Shown piece by piece: positions 18,630 to 26,847 of a stretch of 64,000 nt of DNA. Positions within the stretch are counted from its first letter, which is position 1, and every line of letters starts with the position of its first letter. Location of the stretch: contig CASFGU010000025.1 in NCBI GenBank assembly GCA_949294395.1, positions 62,001 to 126,000 of the forward strand, written 5' to 3'. A program made the translations under genes and the position numbers. This stretch comes from an uncultured bacterium (GTDB taxonomy: Bacteria; Cyanobacteriota; Vampirovibrionia; Gastranaerophilales; Gastranaerophilaceae). Below the pieces are notes generated by a model. The model searched no databases. It saw only the letters and a program-made list of their open reading frames with translations, and was not told the origin of the DNA.

Positions 18630-19443
18630 AGATAATATTTCCTAAAGCTACAGTAACTGCCGTATCCGCCTTCAAAATCAAATCCCCGAGTGTAAGCATC
18701 GGGATTGAGTTATTTTCAAAAAATTCAAATTCTCTATCCGAAAATCCGCCCTCGGGCCCGATAATTACAAGAAGATTTTCACCTTTTTTAACCGGAGTTT
18801 CCTGCCAGAATTCGTGAAGCGTTCTGGTTGCGCGGCGCTCGCAAAATGCAATTATTTTATCAAAAACAGGAAAATCTCCCCAGCCCCCCTCTCTTGGATT
18901 ATTCGTGTTGTCCGAAAACTCAACGTTTCCGGACATCTGACGGGCTTGCGCCCTACTGAAAATCCGCTTTACAAGGGAGGTAAAATCTTCTACTAATGGA
19001 GAACAATATGGCACGTCAGCCCTTTCGCACTGTTTTGAAGCCTCATACATAATCCGCTGCCACTTTGCTATCTTTTTTTCGATAACGCTTTTGCTAACGC
19101 TGCAATTATCAGTAAGAACAGGATATACTGCGGCTGCCCCCAGTTCCGTGGCCTTTTCAATAATGACAGACTGCGCGTCGCTCCTGAGCGGGCTTTGTCC
19201 AAGATATAATCCAAAATCAAGGCTTCGATTAGATTTATAATAATTTTCAACTTTAGCTGTTATCTCCCTGCTTGTAATTTGTTCAATAACAGTTTCGTAT
19301 TGAATTTTATTTTCGTCAATTAAAAGAAGTTTTTCACCGGCTCTTGCGCGCAGAGATTTTGCAATATGTCTGTAATTTTCCTCATCATTAACAGTTACAA
19401 TACCGTTATTAACATTTTGGGATTTAATAAAAAAATGCGGCAC
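18601..19443 (-). CDS. rsmE: 16S rRNA (uracil-1498-N3)-methyltransferase with in-frame insertion
   Basis: SPOUT methyltransferase acting on helix 44 of 16S rRNA. Marks: DFGLYLGQSPLRSDAQSVII with KATELGAAAVYPVLTDNCS, KWQRIMYEASKQCERADVP, LLVIIGPEGGFSDREFEFF and LGDLILKADTAVTVALG, the knot forming the SAM site. 280 residues is about 35 more than usual. The surplus (SRAQARQMSGNVEFSDN onward) is encoded by a palindromic stretch at 18875-18975 that looks like an inserted repeat rather than family sequence. It begins nine bases after ldcA. Confidence 0.92.
   Translation of the reverse strand: MPHFFIKSQNVNNGIVTVNDEENYRHIAKSLRARAGEKLLLIDENKIQYETVIEQITSREITAKVENYYKSNRSLDFGLYLGQSPLRSDAQSVIIEKATELGAAAVYPVLTDNCSVSKSVIEKKIAKWQRIMYEASKQCERADVPYCSPLVEDFTSLVKRIFSRAQARQMSGNVEFSDNTNNPREGGWGDFPVFDKIIAFCERRATRTLHEFWQETPVKKGENLLVIIGPEGGFSDREFEFFENNSIPMLTLGDLILKADTAVTVALGNIIYEYKNYGKN
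18875..18975. repeat. Palindromic element inside rsmE
   Basis: Within the coding region GTCCGAAAAC (18910-18919) faces GTTTCCGGAC (18925-18934), a ten-base stem with one G-U/A-C irregularity. The flanks are unlike the rest of the gene (CCCCCCTCTCTTGG on one side, GGGCTTGCGCCC on the other, itself a small palindrome). It stays in frame. Boundaries are approximate. Confidence 0.5.
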
Positions 19444-19452
19444 AAAAACCTC

Positions 19453-20334
19453 CTAAATCATTTTATACGATAAAATTCCATCCTGTAATATACCATGCGC
19501 GCCAACCGGAACGGTCTGTTTATCCGCAGCGTGTGAGAACTTAAACCCGCCGTAAGCCGGAATATTAAGAAGTTCAGCGGTTTCTGTGAAAATATCCTCA
19601 ATCCAGTTTTCATCCCCGCAGTCTAAAAATTCTCCACAGGCAATTCCTTTGCAGTGCGCACGGAATTCTTTCATGTTAACCAGCTGGTTCATCATCTTAT
19701 CAATCTTGTACTCGGGCTCATTCAGATCCTCGGTAAAAAATATAAAATCTTCATCCGGAATAAAATCAATTCCGCAGAGCGAAACAACAGTAGAAAGATT
19801 ACCGCCCCAGATTAGCCCCTGTGCATTACCCTCCCGAAACATTCTTTTTGAAAGGTATTCTTCCTCGCCGCCTGAAAGCACATTGAAAAATGACTTTTCC
19901 GTAAAGTCAGATATTGAATTAAAGTCAGACTGCGCCATCGGACCGGAAAATGTAATTAAGTCAGCGTGCTTTGCAAACATAATTGACAGCGCCGTAATAT
20001 CAGAAAACCCGCAGAAAATTTTCGGATTACGTCTTATTATTTCAAAATCAATAAGTTTTATAAGCCTTATAGAGCCGTAGCCGCCGCGCGCGCAAATTAT
20101 GGCATTAACATCCCCGTCAAGAAAAGCTTCGTGCAAATCCGAAACTCTTTCCTCATCCCGCCCTGCCATATTTCTAAAGGAATTAAAAGTGTGTTCCCCG
20201 ATTTTCACTCTGAAACCGTACCCTTCAAAGTAATTCTTCGCCTTCATAATCTCGTCATACTCAACAACACCTGCCGGTGCTATTATTGCAATCGTATCTC
20301 CTTCTTTTAAGTATGGCGGTTTAATTAAGTTCAT
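19453..20334 (-). CDS. ldcA: LD-carboxypeptidase (S66 family)
   Basis: Cleaves the terminal D-Ala from the tetrapeptide of recycled murein in the cytosol. Visible: GDTIAIIAPAG near the start, ICARGGYGSIRLI (nucleophile Ser within GGYGS), FCGFSDITALS and a catalytic-triad region with WGGNLSTVVSLCG and the C-terminal FKFSHAADKQTVPVGAHG. 293 residues is normal. Heads the ldcA-rsmE-cca operon, divergent from dnaX across 42 bases. Confidence 0.92.
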   Translation of the reverse strand: MNLIKPPYLKEGDTIAIIAPAGVVEYDEIMKAKNYFEGYGFRVKIGEHTFNSFRNMAGRDEERVSDLHEAFLDGDVNAIICARGGYGSIRLIKLIDFEIIRRNPKIFCGFSDITALSIMFAKHADLITFSGPMAQSDFNSISDFTEKSFFNVLSGGEEEYLSKRMFREGNAQGLIWGGNLSTVVSLCGIDFIPDEDFIFFTEDLNEPEYKIDKMMNQLVNMKEFRAHCKGIACGEFLDCGDENWIEDIFTETAELLNIPAYGGFKFSHAADKQTVPVGAHGILQDGILSYKMI

Positions 20335-20376
20335 AATTTATCCTTTTTCAATAACTTTTGCTATACTATTATTAGC

Positions 20377-22230
20377 ATGAACGAAAAATATATTCCATTA
20401 TACAGAAAATACCGTCCGCAAAAGCTTGAAGAAGTCGTCGGGCAGGAACATATAAAAAAGGCCCTCACAAACGCGATTGCAATGAACAAAATTTCGCACG
20501 CATATCTTTTTACAGGGCCGCGAGGAACCGGAAAAACCTCAACCGCGCGTATCTTTGCAAAATCACTTAACTGTAAAGAAGGCCCGACAATTAACCCGTG
20601 CGGAAAGTGCGAAAACTGTATTGATATTACCAATTCTGTTCCAATGGACGTTATTGAAATTGATGCCGCAAGCAACAGAAAAGTTGAAGATGCGCAGAAT
20701 ATACTGGAAAAAGTTATGTATGCGCCTGTTAACAGCCGCTACAAAATTTATATAATAGACGAAGTCCACATGCTATCTAATACGGCATTTAACGCGCTTT
20801 TGAAAACACTTGAAGAACCGCCTAAAAATGTTATATTCATTCTTGCAACAACCGAAGTGCACAAAGTTCTTGACACAATCAAAAGCCGCTGCCAGAGGTT
20901 TGACTTTAAAAGAATTACTACAGACGATATTGTTAAACATCTGAGATACATTTCCGACTGTGAAAAAATTAACATTACAGACGACGCACTTTACACAATT
21001 GCTAAGAATTCTGCCGGCGGAATGCGGGATAGTATAGCGCTATTAGACCAGTTAAGCATTTTAGACGGCGAAGAAGCAATTTCTACAGATGATATTAATA
21101 ATCTTCTCGGGCGGCTTTCTTTTGACACTCTGCACTCGCTCTCTGACGGAATAATTACTTCCAAACCGCAGGACGCCATTGAAACTCTGGAAAAAATCTA
21201 TAATTCAGGCAATGAGCCCACCCAGATTTTAACAAATCTTCTGGATTACTTCAAAAATATGCTTATAGTTAAAAACTGCAGACCGGAAATCGTCTTTGAA
21301 TTAACACAGCTGAATGACGCCCAGATAAAAGAATTACAATCACAAACAGCAAACCTTGACACCCATCAGATTACTTTTTTAATTGACAAAACCGCAGATT
21401 ACATAAAAGAGGTCAAAAACACAAACAACCCGCGTCTGTGGCTTGAAGTCGGCATAATTGACCTTGCAAACCTTGCTGAAAACACCTCGCTTATGGAGCT
21501 TCAGAACAGAATTTTCAGACTCGAAAACGGAGCACCTGTTCAGTCGTCAAACGCAGCGTATAAAACCCCTCCGGCACCTGTTCTTAACAGACAAAAACTC
21601 AAGGATTTAACCGGAGAAAAAGAAGTTAAACCGCTTGAAGCGACTGCTGCTGAAGAAAATTATGACAAACAGGCATCAGAACATCCAGCACAGCACTCCG
21701 CACAGGGAAATGACTTTTCACCGATGCCGAAATCCCATCCTGCACCTGCCGGCTCTGATATTTCGGAACTCTGGGGAGCGTTGTTACAAAATATTCAAAG
21801 TGCCCCGACAAGAGCACTTCTTAAACAGTGGGCAAACCCTGTTAAAATTTCCGCAGAAGAAACCGTGCTCACGATGAAAAACGAAATTTTCCTCAATCAG
21901 GTTATAAACGGCAATAAGAAAAATCAAATTATTGAAGCGCTCAATGCAATGTTTTCTCAGGATAATTCAAATGTCATCATAAGACTTCCGCTGCCGGATG
22001 ACCAGCCCGTAAAGGCGGTGCCTCCCAGGCGTCTAACACCTGAACCTCAGTCAGCGCCTCCGTCCGCTGACAATCAAGAAGAATACCTTCCTGCAGAAGA
22101 TGCCATAGAGGAAACTGAAAATTCAGATGGGGATAATACTGAGGCTTCTGATAAAAAAGACTTCGGAAACCAGCATTCAGATATGGTTAACATGGTTGTT
22201 CAGCTTTTTGACGGAAAAATTATTGATTAA
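20377..22230 (+). CDS. dnaX: DNA polymerase III subunits gamma/tau
   Basis: Clamp-loader ATPase. Walker A is GPRGTGKTSTARIF, the four-Cys zinc module CKEGPTINPCGKCENC follows, Walker B is IIDEVHMLSNTAFNALLKTLEEPP and sensor 1 is FILATTE; sensor 2 region contains SAGGMRDSIALLDQ. The 617-residue protein has a Pro/Glu-rich linker and tau-type C-terminal domain (ISELWGALLQNIQSAPTRALLKQW). Divergent from ldcA. I did not find an unmistakable slippage site for a short gamma form. Confidence 0.96.
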   Translation: MNEKYIPLYRKYRPQKLEEVVGQEHIKKALTNAIAMNKISHAYLFTGPRGTGKTSTARIFAKSLNCKEGPTINPCGKCENCIDITNSVPMDVIEIDAASNRKVEDAQNILEKVMYAPVNSRYKIYIIDEVHMLSNTAFNALLKTLEEPPKNVIFILATTEVHKVLDTIKSRCQRFDFKRITTDDIVKHLRYISDCEKINITDDALYTIAKNSAGGMRDSIALLDQLSILDGEEAISTDDINNLLGRLSFDTLHSLSDGIITSKPQDAIETLEKIYNSGNEPTQILTNLLDYFKNMLIVKNCRPEIVFELTQLNDAQIKELQSQTANLDTHQITFLIDKTADYIKEVKNTNNPRLWLEVGIIDLANLAENTSLMELQNRIFRLENGAPVQSSNAAYKTPPAPVLNRQKLKDLTGEKEVKPLEATAAEENYDKQASEHPAQHSAQGNDFSPMPKSHPAPAGSDISELWGALLQNIQSAPTRALLKQWANPVKISAEETVLTMKNEIFLNQVINGNKKNQIIEALNAMFSQDNSNVIIRLPLPDDQPVKAVPPRRLTPEPQSAPPSADNQEEYLPAEDAIEETENSDGDNTEASDKKDFGNQHSDMVNMVVQLFDGKIID

Positions 22231-22296
22231 CTAGCAAAAAAATCTTTTTACATGTTTTATTATACCATTCACCAATTTACAAAAAGGAGAAATTTT

Positions 22297-22581
22297 ATGA
22301 AAATCATGTCTTGTCAGCCTCAGAACTTTTGTGCAAGCGCCGAGTATCACGCAGTAAAAAACAACCGTGACACCTTCTACGAATTGAGTACAGATGAAAA
22401 ACTTAATGTTATTTTTGACACGTTGAACAGCAACAGCAAAAAAATTACACAGAACCAGTCCAAAATTCAGGATTACAACAGCAACGCTTTAAAAACAATC
22501 TTTTCCAACGTACCGCGCGACAAAAAATTAGACAGCCTGCAATCTGCTGAAAGATTATGCCAGCTTAACACTATTGCTTAA
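22297..22581 (+). CDS. Small protein of unknown function
   Basis: 94 residues from ATG 22297, preceded by AAAGGAGAAATTTT; the longer reading from 22252 lacks a ribosome site. Starts MKIMSCQPQNFCASAEYH, then a polar helical sequence rich in Asn, Ser and Lys with STDEKLNVIFDTLN and LQSAERLCQLNTIA. No family recognised and no membrane segment. The N-terminus has the M-K-I ... Phe-x-Ala pattern found in other orphan proteins of this window. It follows dnaX and its end overlaps the convergent Memo/AMMECR1 gene by 11 bases. Confidence 0.7.
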   Translation: MKIMSCQPQNFCASAEYHAVKNNRDTFYELSTDEKLNVIFDTLNSNSKKITQNQSKIQDYNSNALKTIFSNVPRDKKLDSLQSAERLCQLNTIA

Positions 22582-23950
22582 TTGACAGTGATCTAAATCT
22601 GAACGCCTGAAAATCCTCCGAAAAATAATCAGGCGGCAGACCGGCTTTTTGTTTGAGTGAATTTAAGAAGTCCCGCTTATCCGGAAGCTGTTCCCAAACA
22701 ACAGGAAGATATACTGCCTGATAGTTTCCGTCCCTTATAATTATACCGTCCTCATAAGGTATCATCTGTGAAAGCAGGGCTTCTTCACTCTCAAAAAGCA
22801 TCTTTTCAGGCTGCGACAGCAGCGATACCGAAATCTGCACCCGCTCAAATTCATCACGCGTAAGTGGGTTAAAACGAGGATCACTGAACGCTGCAGCGTG
22901 CGCATTTAAGATTATATCATCAATCAATGTTCTGTGTGCAATAATTGAACCGATACATCCCCTCAAGTTCCCGTTTATTTCAAGAGTAACAAAAGCGGCT
23001 CCCGCTTCTTCAAACACAGCATCATACTCCGTTGGCGTCAAATCTCCGACCTGAAAACCTGATAAAATACTTTTTTTACAAATATCAATCGCAAAATCAG
23101 AAAAATATTCTTTAATAAATTCATTTTTGCTTCCCTCGTAGAGATACCATGCGCCATAGCCAACTACTCTTGAGGAATCGCCTGTCATTTTTGCGGAATT
23201 TGTAAGCCCTGCACGTATCAGTGAATAATTTTTCCCTGCGGCAAAACTAACCGCCCCGCACACCCCTACAGCCCCGCATGCCTGCTCTGCGTCAAAATTT
23301 GCAATATTGTTTGTTTCTATCATCTGTGCGGTATAACTATCAATTCTTGAGCATTCTCGTTCCGGATAAAAATGACTTAAGTCCGTCGAGATTACAAAGG
23401 CATTTTCAGGATTGTCATAATATTTTGCAATGGTATCAGATATTACATTATAATCCGTACAGCCGTAAAGCACCGGTATTATCTGTACCTGCGGCTCTTC
23501 TTCCGTACAAATATCCGAATTTTCCGCACATATCTTATCCCTTCGGCAAAAATACTGTATGAGAGGAAGCTGAATTTCTATGGAATGCTCCTTTTCAAAA
23601 GCGTTATTATTAACCTCAAAACCTGTTGAGGCAACAATTTGTTTATTAACTTTGATATTACCGAGCGGGGTTTCAAAAGCATCGTAATCCGGAATAACAC
23701 ACCCGTAGAGCCTGCAGTAATGCGACGGTGCAAATATAAAAATATTTTTGATATTTTTCCCGAAATATTTATAGCCCTGCGCAGCGAGCGCACCTGAATA
23801 TACAAGCCCAGCATGAGGAACTATTACAAGCCGTGAAAAATACGGAGAGGTTTTCTCTTTACGAGCTGCAAAATCTGCAATCATTGAAACTAATTCTTCT
23901 TTTTCTGCAGGATAGAACATTCCTGCAACATTTGACGCTTTTATTTTCAT
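22571..23950 (-). CDS. Memo-AMMECR1 fusion (AmmeMemoRadiSam proteins B and A)
   Basis: 459 residues in two domains. The first 260 are Memo-like (family often called protein B): VAGMFYPAEKEEL, a metal-site His in VIVPHAGLVYSG, IFIFAPSHY, EKEHSIEIQLPLIQYF and VISTDLSHFYP. The last 190 are AMMECR1-like: GAAFVTLEINGNLRGCIGS, AAFSDPRFNPLTRDEF and PYEDGIIIRDG. These two usually belong with a radical SAM protein whose substrate is unknown; no radical SAM partner is adjacent here. The fusion supports the idea that they act together. Convergent with the small orphan gene. Confidence 0.88.
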   Translation of the reverse strand: MKIKASNVAGMFYPAEKEELVSMIADFAARKEKTSPYFSRLVIVPHAGLVYSGALAAQGYKYFGKNIKNIFIFAPSHYCRLYGCVIPDYDAFETPLGNIKVNKQIVASTGFEVNNNAFEKEHSIEIQLPLIQYFCRRDKICAENSDICTEEEPQVQIIPVLYGCTDYNVISDTIAKYYDNPENAFVISTDLSHFYPERECSRIDSYTAQMIETNNIANFDAEQACGAVGVCGAVSFAAGKNYSLIRAGLTNSAKMTGDSSRVVGYGAWYLYEGSKNEFIKEYFSDFAIDICKKSILSGFQVGDLTPTEYDAVFEEAGAAFVTLEINGNLRGCIGSIIAHRTLIDDIILNAHAAAFSDPRFNPLTRDEFERVQISVSLLSQPEKMLFESEEALLSQMIPYEDGIIIRDGNYQAVYLPVVWEQLPDKRDFLNSLKQKAGLPPDYFSEDFQAFRFRSLSIKQ

Positions 23951-23968
23951 AAATAATATTCTAACTCC

Positions 23969-25024
23969 TTAACTATTTTTCTCCATAGGATAATAAGTTA
24001 ATAGTATATCACCCCCGAAAAATTTAACACTCTCAAAAAAGAACTCTCTGCACTGATTTATATCAACAACTTCCGCACTATCAAAACACGAAAGTCCGAG
24101 GTTGTCATCCATAACTTTCGGTGCAAAAAAATGATAAATTTTATCTGCATACTCAAGAGCAGAACCGTTCAGATGCCCGCCGGCTTCTACCAGAACACTC
24201 ATTATCCCGATGTCATAAAGCCTGTCAAATACAAATTCGAGATTAATCTTTCCCTCTTTCACAGGGGCTTTTATAAATTCAATTCCTTCAATAGAAGGGG
24301 CTGATAAAGCTTCATCGTAAAAGAGATATATTTTTCCCGATTGATAAATTTTTGAAGAAAAATCCGTTTTTAATTCTCTGTCAATAATAATTTTTCTTTT
24401 ATGCGCCATCTCCGGATTGTCCGCAATAACAGTTGAGGAGGATGTCATTATTGCGTCATAAGTCTTTCTGATAACTCTTACTTCCTCTCTTGCGGCAGCA
24501 CCGGTAATCCACTTTGAGGAACCGGTTTTTGATGCAGTTTTGCCGTCAAGTGTTGAGGCTGTTTTTAATGCAACAAAAACTTTGTGTTCGGTCATATTTT
24601 TTATAAATACTTCATTAAGCCGGCGGCACTCATCTTCAAGAACATTTTCGACAACCTCTATCCCTGCATTTTTAAGTTTTTTTATACCGTTTCCGGCAAC
24701 CAGCGGATTAACATCGCGCATTCCGACAACAACCTTCTTAAGTCCTCTTTCAATAATCAAATCCGCACACGGCGGAGTATGCCCGAAATGCGAACACGGC
24801 TCAAGATTAACGACAAGAGTTCCTCCGCGCGCCTCATCGTTTTTAAGCTTTAAAAGTGCATTGCGCTCTGCATGGTTTTCGCCGTATTTTTCGTGCCAGC
24901 CTTCCGAAACTAAATTTTCGTCTTTATCATACACAACGCAGCCTACAAGCGGATTTGGAGAAACTTCTCCCCTTCCGTTCAGTGCAAGCTCTATACACCT
25001 TTTCATTGATTTTTCATAATTCAT
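23969..25024 (-). CDS. ribD: Riboflavin biosynthesis deaminase/reductase
   Basis: Bifunctional enzyme for the second and third steps of riboflavin synthesis. N-terminal zinc deaminase: VSPNPLVGCVVYD, HAERNALLKL and PCSHFGHTPPCADLII (His-Ala-Glu and Cys pairs binding Zn). C-terminal reductase: LKTASTLDGKTASKTGSSKWITG, RKTYDAIMTSSSTVIADNPE and VLVEAGGHLNGSAL. 351 residues, a little short but complete. No other rib gene is adjacent. Confidence 0.95.
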   Translation of the reverse strand: MNYEKSMKRCIELALNGRGEVSPNPLVGCVVYDKDENLVSEGWHEKYGENHAERNALLKLKNDEARGGTLVVNLEPCSHFGHTPPCADLIIERGLKKVVVGMRDVNPLVAGNGIKKLKNAGIEVVENVLEDECRRLNEVFIKNMTEHKVFVALKTASTLDGKTASKTGSSKWITGAAAREEVRVIRKTYDAIMTSSSTVIADNPEMAHKRKIIIDRELKTDFSSKIYQSGKIYLFYDEALSAPSIEGIEFIKAPVKEGKINLEFVFDRLYDIGIMSVLVEAGGHLNGSALEYADKIYHFFAPKVMDDNLGLSCFDSAEVVDINQCREFFFESVKFFGGDILLTYYPMEKNS

Positions 25025-25103
25025 AGTTGTATTTTATTATAAAAAATGGTATTTTAATACAGTATAAACAAAATGTTTACAACGAAAAAATAAGGAGAGT
25101 AGT

Positions 25104-25769
25104 ATGGTAGATTTAAAGTACATAGGCCACAGCGCATTTGAAATTAAAACAGGCGACAAGTCAATTCTTATTGATCCGCTGGTTTCAATTAATCCTAAGT
25201 ACGATTACAAGCAGTCAAACATTGTTGACATATTTGTTACACACGGGCATTCAGATCATCTCGGGGAAGCTGTCGAGATTTCAAAAGCTAAAAAAGCGCC
25301 AATAACAGCAGTTGCAGAAGTTGCCTCATACTGTACAGCACAAAAAGCCAAAGCACGCTCTGTTAATTTAGGCTGCTGGCTTAATTATGACTGGGGTCGC
25401 GCAATATTTTTACCGGCTTACCACTCAAGCGAACTTCCTAACGGCTCCTACGGCGGAGTTGCAGCAAGCATCTTATTTGATATAGAAGGGGTTAGAATTT
25501 TCCACGCCGGAGATACCTGCCTGACACCGGATTTTAAGGCTTATAAAGAACTTTACAGACCGAACATTGCGCTTCTTCCAATCGGCGGAACCTACACAAT
25601 GGATATAGAACACGCTGTTATCGCAGCAGACTGGCTCGGGGCTAAAACTGTTATCCCTATGCACTACAATACATTCCCTGAAATTCAGGCTGATTTAAAA
25701 CGGTTTGCACAGCTTATGCAGGTAAACAACACAACCTGCTGTATCTTAAATCCGGAAGAAATTAAATAG
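25104..25769 (+). CDS. Metallo-beta-lactamase-fold hydrolase (UPF0173 type)
   Basis: 221 residues. The zinc motif THGHSDHLGEA (HxHxDH) is at about residues 49-59, followed by the HAGDTCL Asp, and VIPMHYNTFPEI carries the last His. MVDLKYIGHSAFEIKTGDKSILIDPL is the usual start of the UPF0173 family. AAGGAGAG precedes the ATG. Substrate is unknown. Stands alone between ribD and gshB with its own terminator. Confidence 0.92.
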   Translation: MVDLKYIGHSAFEIKTGDKSILIDPLVSINPKYDYKQSNIVDIFVTHGHSDHLGEAVEISKAKKAPITAVAEVASYCTAQKAKARSVNLGCWLNYDWGRAIFLPAYHSSELPNGSYGGVAASILFDIEGVRIFHAGDTCLTPDFKAYKELYRPNIALLPIGGTYTMDIEHAVIAADWLGAKTVIPMHYNTFPEIQADLKRFAQLMQVNNTTCCILNPEEIK

Positions 25770-25795
25770 TCCGGTCATTTATAATCAATCCATTT

Positions 25796-25850
25796 AAAAA
25801 TATTACCGCCTGTAAGGTTGTTTTTCCCCCTCACCGGTGGTAATATTTTT
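25796..25850 (+). terminator. Perfect 12-bp stem terminator
   Basis: AAAAATATTACC (25796-25807) pairs with GGTAATATTTTT (25839-25850), followed by more T. The loop is long (31 bases, with a pyrimidine run). It ends the hydrolase transcript just before gshB. Confidence 0.7.
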
Positions 25851-25866
25851 TTGAAAGAGGAATTTT

Positions 25867-26847
25867 ATGAATATCTTATTTATAATTGACAGAATTGAAC
25901 TTAAGTATTTTGAATTTAACAATCTTGTAACAAACTTCTGGCTTATCAGAGAAATGCTGAGAGAAAACAACCGTGTTTTTATAACAACTATTGACAAATT
26001 GAGTCTTGTTGAAGCTGAAGCGTACACTCACTGTTATCACACTTTTGAGAAAAACGGCAATATTTTCTACGACAAACAGGATATTCATAAAAAGATAGAG
26101 GATTTTCAGCTTGTAATGTTCCGTCAGGATCCGCCTGTGGATATGGATTATATAAATTCAACCTACATATTTGACTTTGTTGACCGCAGGAAAACTTTCG
26201 TAATGAACGAACCGCGAGCAATAAGAGATTTTAACGAAAAACTACACACGCTAGAATTTCTGGAATTAATGCCTGAAAATATTGTTACCTCATCCAAATC
26301 AGATATTATGGAATTTCTTGATAAAAATGAGGAAATTGTTCTGAAACCTCTTAACAGATGCTTCGGTGCAGGTGTTATGTGCCTGAAAAAAGGCGACAAG
26401 AATACTGCTGCAATAATAAATACAATGACAAATAACGGCTCAACGCTCGTTATGGTGCAAAAATATATTGAAAAAGCCCGATTTGGCGACAAACGGGTAT
26501 TGTTTCTCGGAGAAAAAGTGCTTGACTACTGCGTTCAGAAGCTTCCTTCAAACGATGACTTTAAGTTTAACGAACACTGCGATGCAAATATTATAAAGGC
26601 GGAATTGACCGGTGCTGAAAAAGAAAATTTCAAAACAGTTGCCGGAGAATTAAACAAACTCGGGATTTACCTTGCCGGACTTGATGTTATTGACGGACAG
26701 ATTATTGAAATTAACGTGACAAGCCCGTGTTACTTTATTAAAGAGATAAACACACACTTTGGCTGCGAACTGGAAAAGGAAATGACCAATTTCATTCTCT
26801 CAAAAGCAAAGACTATACAATTAGAGAACTGTATCAGCATCAGCTAA
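25867..26847 (+). CDS. gshB: Glutathione synthetase-like ATP-grasp ligase
   Basis: Joins gamma-glutamylcysteine and glycine. Pattern of GshB: MNILFIIDRIEL start, VMFRQDPPVDMDYI, the PRAIRDFNEKLHTLEF block, IVLKPLNRCFGAGVMCLKK ATP-binding loop, FGDKRVLFLGEK and the EINVTSPCYFIKEIN Mg/substrate region. 326 residues. No gshA is adjacent; the presence of GshB fits the cyanobacterial side of bacteria, where glutathione is common, but is less usual in gut anaerobes. Its last 27 bases overlap the end of the convergent kinase-like gene. Confidence 0.85.
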   Translation: MNILFIIDRIELKYFEFNNLVTNFWLIREMLRENNRVFITTIDKLSLVEAEAYTHCYHTFEKNGNIFYDKQDIHKKIEDFQLVMFRQDPPVDMDYINSTYIFDFVDRRKTFVMNEPRAIRDFNEKLHTLEFLELMPENIVTSSKSDIMEFLDKNEEIVLKPLNRCFGAGVMCLKKGDKNTAAIINTMTNNGSTLVMVQKYIEKARFGDKRVLFLGEKVLDYCVQKLPSNDDFKFNEHCDANIIKAELTGAEKENFKTVAGELNKLGIYLAGLDVIDGQIIEINVTSPCYFIKEINTHFGCELEKEMTNFILSKAKTIQLENCISIS

